From Polynucleobacter sp. HIN5 (GTDB lineage: Bacteria; Pseudomonadota; Gammaproteobacteria; Burkholderiales; Burkholderiaceae), in the NCBI RefSeq assembly GCF_030297555.1, contig NZ_AP028136.1:372001-436000 (forward strand): a stretch of 64,000 nucleotides of DNA, in the 5' to 3' direction. The notes below the pieces were generated by a model. That model was not told the DNA's origin and did not search any database. It saw nothing but the letters and a program-made list of their open reading frames with translations. The translations under genes were made by a program, and so were the position numbers. Every line of letters starts with the position of its first letter. Within the stretch, counting starts at the first letter, position 1. Positions 61,208 to 64,000 of the stretch are shown one piece after another.

Positions 61208-62188
61208 TTATGAATTGACAGGGTATGGCATCGGCACGGGCTTACCATGAAGCCAAGCATCAAGTGTGTCAACGAGTCCCGTAGCAAAGGTCTTAAAAAT
61301 AGGTTCAGCCACAAAGCCAAGATGGGGGGTCATGAGTAAATTTGGAATGCGATGCAGTTCGGAATCTTTTGGCAGCGGTTCTTGATCGAAGACATCGAGG
61401 GCAGCCTGTCCTGGTCGACCACGCTTCAGTGCTGCGATTAAGTCTTCGGTCACAATGAGACTCGAGCGTGAGGTGTTGACCAACAACGAGTCATTGCGCA
61501 TCATCGCCAAACGATCTTGATGCATAAGTCCTTTGGTGCGCTCGCCAGCTACCAAATGCAAACTCACAATTTTTGAGGTTTGCAGAACCGTTTCCAGTGG
61601 CAAGAACTCACACCCAGCTGCATTCGCACGCTCCTTGGTCATATTCGGGCTCCAGCAAACTAATTCCATTCCAAATGCGGCACCTACTTTGGCGACTAAG
61701 CTGCCGATGCCGCCTAGTCCAATAATGCCAAGACGTTGACCGTGAAGCATGGGTAATACAGACTGGGCATTACGCCACTGCCCGCTAGCCATCATCTGGG
61801 ATTGATTGACCATCTGTTTGCTTGCAGTAAGAATAAGAGCCCAAGTTAGTTCAGCAGTGGTTTCTTTAGAGGGTCCGCCGCGCGTGCACGCAACCGTTAC
61901 CCCTTGGTTTAGTAAAGCTGCATGATCGAGTAAGCCATTGCGGACCCCAGTAAAAACAAATAACTTGAGGTTTGGTAGGCGTTTGATGAGCGATGCATCA
62001 AATGGGGAGCGATCGCGGATTAATGCAATGGCATGCGCATCCTGCACCGCCTGGAAGAGCGATTCACCATTAAGGGGCTCATGAAAAAAACGCACATCGG
62101 CACGCGCTTGAATTTGCGACCAATCTGCATAGTGTTGTAAGCAGCGTTCATAGTCTCCTAGGACGGCAATGATGGGTTTGGTATGCAT
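61208..62188 (-). CDS. D-2-hydroxyacid dehydrogenase family protein
   Basis: A 326-aa enzyme with NAD loop GLGGIGSLVAKVGAAFG, active-site Arg in LVNTSRSSLIVTEDL and His in LMTPHLGFVAE. It is only distantly like the 52521-53450 enzyme. Substrate unknown; it leads the chromate transporter genes on the same strand. Confidence 0.88.
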   Translation of the reverse strand: MHTKPIIAVLGDYERCLQHYADWSQIQARADVRFFHEPLNGESLFQAVQDAHAIALIRDRSPFDASLIKRLPNLKLFVFTGVRNGLLDHAALLNQGVTVACTRGGPSKETTAELTWALILTASKQMVNQSQMMASGQWRNAQSVLPMLHGQRLGIIGLGGIGSLVAKVGAAFGMELVCWSPNMTKERANAAGCEFLPLETVLQTSKIVSLHLVAGERTKGLMHQDRLAMMRNDSLLVNTSRSSLIVTEDLIAALKRGRPGQAALDVFDQEPLPKDSELHRIPNLLMTPHLGFVAEPIFKTFATGLVDTLDAWLHGKPVPMPYPVNS

Positions 62189-62256
62189 AGGAATTCGGAG
62201 AATTAATTAATAAATCGATGATAATTGATGTTTAAACGTGATTCTGAGGAAGCAAA

Positions 62257-62559
62257 ATGATTCTAGAAGTGGTTGATATTCGTATCGATGAAAGTAAGCA
62301 AACTGAATTCAATGAGGCGATTTTACGGGGGGTTCGTACCGCCATCGCTCCCGCAAAGGGTTTTCGGGGCTTTAAGGTTAATCACAGCATTGAGTCGCCC
62401 AATCGCTACCTACTGATGATCTATTGGGACACCCTTGAGAACCATATGGTGGATTTTCGGGGATCCCCAGCGTTTACCGAATGGCGCAGCATTGTTGGCC
62501 CATTTTTTACCCAAGCACCTGCCGTTGAGCATTTCAACTTAGTTGGTAAGTCTGACTAA
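62257..62559 (+). CDS. Antibiotic-biosynthesis-monooxygenase-fold protein, 100 aa
   Basis: A 100-aa single-domain ABM protein (FRGFKVNHSIESPNRYLLMIYWDTLENH). ATG follows AGGAAGC. The domain may be a small cofactor-free oxygenase or a stress or heme-related protein. Divergent from the hydroxyacid dehydrogenase and convergent with trhO. Confidence 0.8.
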   Translation: MILEVVDIRIDESKQTEFNEAILRGVRTAIAPAKGFRGFKVNHSIESPNRYLLMIYWDTLENHMVDFRGSPAFTEWRSIVGPFFTQAPAVEHFNLVGKSD

Positions 62560-62565
62560 GTTCGA

Positions 62566-63360
62566 CTACGCCTGATTTTTCTTGGGTTTTAGTCTACCCT
62601 GGGGTTTGGCAGCAAGGCTGGGCTCTAGGGTTTCGCGCTCATCGAAGACGAAGCAATCGCCCACGTAGTGATCGCCACCAATATCTTCAAAGTATTGCAA
62701 GATCCCGCCATCCAATTGATAGCTGTGTTCAAGACCACGTTCTCGCAAATACAACCCTGATTTTTCACAACGGATCCCACCGGTGCAAAAACTGACCAAG
62801 GTCTTATCACTCAGTTCGGGTAGGTGCGCCTCAATCGCCTTTGGAAATTCACTAAATTTAGTGATATTAAAATGCAACGCATTCTTAAACGTTCCGTATT
62901 CCACTTCAAACCCATTGCGCGTATCAATCATCACTACCGGGCGACCTAGATCATCCCCTCCCTGATCAAGCCATTCTTTTAATTTCTTTGGAGAAATAAA
63001 CTTCGCCCGACCTTTTTCCGGGGCGATGGTCGGATGATTCATGCGAATAATTTCTTTTTTGATCTTGATCAACAGCTTACGAAATGGTTGCGTTGCCGAC
63101 CAGCTATCCTTCGTTTGAAACGATGCTAGTCGTGGGTCATTTCGTAAAAAGGCCAGAAAACTCTGAATATTGGATTCGGAACCAGCTAGAAATAGATTGA
63201 TACCTTCTTCTGACAGCAGAATTGTCCCTTTAAGGCGAAGTTCTGAGGCAACCTGATGCAGCGACTCTTTCATTTGATCGAGTTCGTCCAGACGGACAAA
63301 CTGATAGCCGGCAATATTGAGGATGGAAGAGGTGCTTAAGCCCGAGTGCTCGTGATTCAT
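62566..63360 (-). CDS. trhO: tRNA uridine(34) hydroxylase TrhO (rhodanese family)
   Basis: A 264-aa protein from ATG 63360, preferred over a 23-residue longer frame. An N-terminal acylphosphatase-like domain (GTILLSEEGINLFLAG) is followed by a rhodanese domain with active Cys in VSFCTGGIRCEKSG. This is the YceA/TrhO layout, an O2-dependent tRNA U34 hydroxylase in E. coli. Confidence 0.9.
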   Translation of the reverse strand: MNHEHSGLSTSSILNIAGYQFVRLDELDQMKESLHQVASELRLKGTILLSEEGINLFLAGSESNIQSFLAFLRNDPRLASFQTKDSWSATQPFRKLLIKIKKEIIRMNHPTIAPEKGRAKFISPKKLKEWLDQGGDDLGRPVVMIDTRNGFEVEYGTFKNALHFNITKFSEFPKAIEAHLPELSDKTLVSFCTGGIRCEKSGLYLRERGLEHSYQLDGGILQYFEDIGGDHYVGDCFVFDERETLEPSLAAKPQGRLKPKKNQA

Positions 63361-63422
63361 AGCACTATTATCGATCAAGTTTATAGGTACACTATTAGCA
63401 CTGAAACACACCCCATCATTTA

Positions 63423-63980
63423 ATGACAAACGATCGTTTAATTCCGTACCAACCCCTTGATCTAAAAGAGCCCGCCGATCTAGTTGCCGAAATTCGTAAA
63501 CGTCGCGGTGGTCAGCTGATTAATCTGGATCGAATGCTGTTGCATAGTGAGCCAGTGGCCCGCGGCTGGAATCATTTTATTGGTAATGTGCGCCAGCAAC
63601 TCTCACTCGATCCCAAGTTGCGCGAACTTGGGATGTGCGGTGTTGCAGTTCTCAATGGTGCCGAATATGAGTTCTTTCATCATGCCCCGCCTTTTCTGAA
63701 AGCGGGAGGCACCCAGGCCCAAGTCGATGCAATGCGACATTTGGGAACAAGTAATTTTGACTCCAGCCCTTTTAGCCCATTAGAACGAGATGCTCTTGAG
63801 CTAACCTTGCAAATGACCCGAGCAATTCAAGTTGACCCAGCATTAATGAAGCGTCTGCAAGAAGCCTTAGGCAATACCGCATTGGTTGAGTTGGTAACGG
63901 TGATTGCAGCGTACAACATGGTGTCTCGGTTCCTGATTGCTTTGGATATTCATCCCGAAGATCAGGCTCCAAAGGCTTAA
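63423..63980 (+). CDS. Carboxymuconolactone-decarboxylase-like protein
   Basis: A 185-aa all-helical protein of the CMD/AhpD-like family (RELGMCGVAVLNGAEYEFFHH, then SPLERDALELTLQMTR and VELVTVIAAYNMVSRFLIAL). The CxxC of peroxidase members is absent: only one Cys is in the core, so an AhpD-type thiol role is unlikely. Confidence 0.85.
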   Translation: MTNDRLIPYQPLDLKEPADLVAEIRKRRGGQLINLDRMLLHSEPVARGWNHFIGNVRQQLSLDPKLRELGMCGVAVLNGAEYEFFHHAPPFLKAGGTQAQVDAMRHLGTSNFDSSPFSPLERDALELTLQMTRAIQVDPALMKRLQEALGNTALVELVTVIAAYNMVSRFLIALDIHPEDQAPKA

Positions 63981-63983
63981 GTG

Positions 63984-64000
63984 ATGGATCGTCAAATCGT
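63984..64000 (+). other. Possible start of the next gene, cut by window end
   Basis: ATG 63984 (or GTG 63981) opens a frame reading MDRQI to the end of the window, just after the CMD-like gene. Too short to identify. Confidence 0.3.

Noticed and set aside
1..64000. CRISPR array, restriction-modification, toxin-antitoxin or retron system
   Set aside because: No spaced repeat array and no nuclease, methylase, toxin or reverse transcriptase gene was recognised on either strand.
1..64000. Insertion sequences
   Set aside because: No transposase ORF was seen; the only mobility gene is the tyrosine recombinase and its truncated relative.

Overview
The window looks like a chromosomal stretch of a low-GC betaproteobacterium of the Burkholderiaceae, most likely Polynucleobacter or a close relative. 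This is inferred from gene content and style: a complete System I cytochrome c maturation operon, TAXI- and DctP-type TRAP transporters, small compact genes with short gaps, and AT-rich coding. No rRNA and no complete tRNA gene is present.

The left 28 kb is accessory DNA built up in layers. Three 3' ends of tRNA genes without 5' halves (about 2546-2573, 18931-18975 and 28213-28257), all on the + strand, cut it into blocks. Block A (1-2573) has a tyrosine recombinase (978-2339) and short island genes. Block B (2574-18975) is a heavy-metal block: a periplasmic copper operon (3196-7518), a chimeric ORF holding a perfect 204-bp copy of part of the integrase gene, a CadR/PbrR-type regulator divergent from a Cd/Pb/Zn P-type ATPase, and a Czc/Cus-type RND efflux operon (about 11.6-18.5 kb). 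Block C (18976-28257) is a metabolic block: formate-tetrahydrofolate ligase, then an operon on the opposite strand with a membrane fatty-acid-hydroxylase-like protein, a monooxygenase-fold protein, a GntR regulator, a DctPQM TRAP transporter, a phytanoyl-CoA-dioxygenase-like enzyme and a divergent PanB paralogue. A 21-bp palindrome occurs four times, three times in block A and once just before the third tRNA relic.

From 28.3 kb on the window reads like ordinary chromosome: a DMT transporter, a Fur-boxed Fe(III) ABC transporter (fbpC, fbpB, fbpA), an SDR, a 2OG-Fe dioxygenase next to an MFS carrier, a SulP transporter with a DUF2177 protein, a universal stress protein, then ccmABCDEFGHI (45434 down to 38843, including a 59-aa ccmD) and an M23 peptidase. 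From 47.3 to 56.9 kb lies a probable sugar-acid catabolic locus: an enolase-superfamily dehydratase, a TAXI TRAP transporter, a DapA-family lyase, a 2-hydroxyacid dehydrogenase, and divergently an IlvD/EDD-family dehydratase, a 3-hydroxyacyl-CoA-dehydrogenase-like enzyme and a cytochrome b561. The right end holds cytochrome c', a site-2 protease, small ORFs, a cyclopropane fatty acid synthase, CrcB, a split chromate transporter, another 2-hydroxyacid dehydrogenase, TrhO and a carboxymuconolactone-decarboxylase-like protein.

The strongest candidate for an undescribed system is block C. Its PanB-like enzyme has lost two of the three aspartate/glutamate metal ligands of PanB while keeping the catalytic lysine and glutamate positions, and it is linked to a TRAP importer, a 2-oxoglutarate-type oxygenase and a one-carbon folate ligase inside a segment bounded by tRNA relics.
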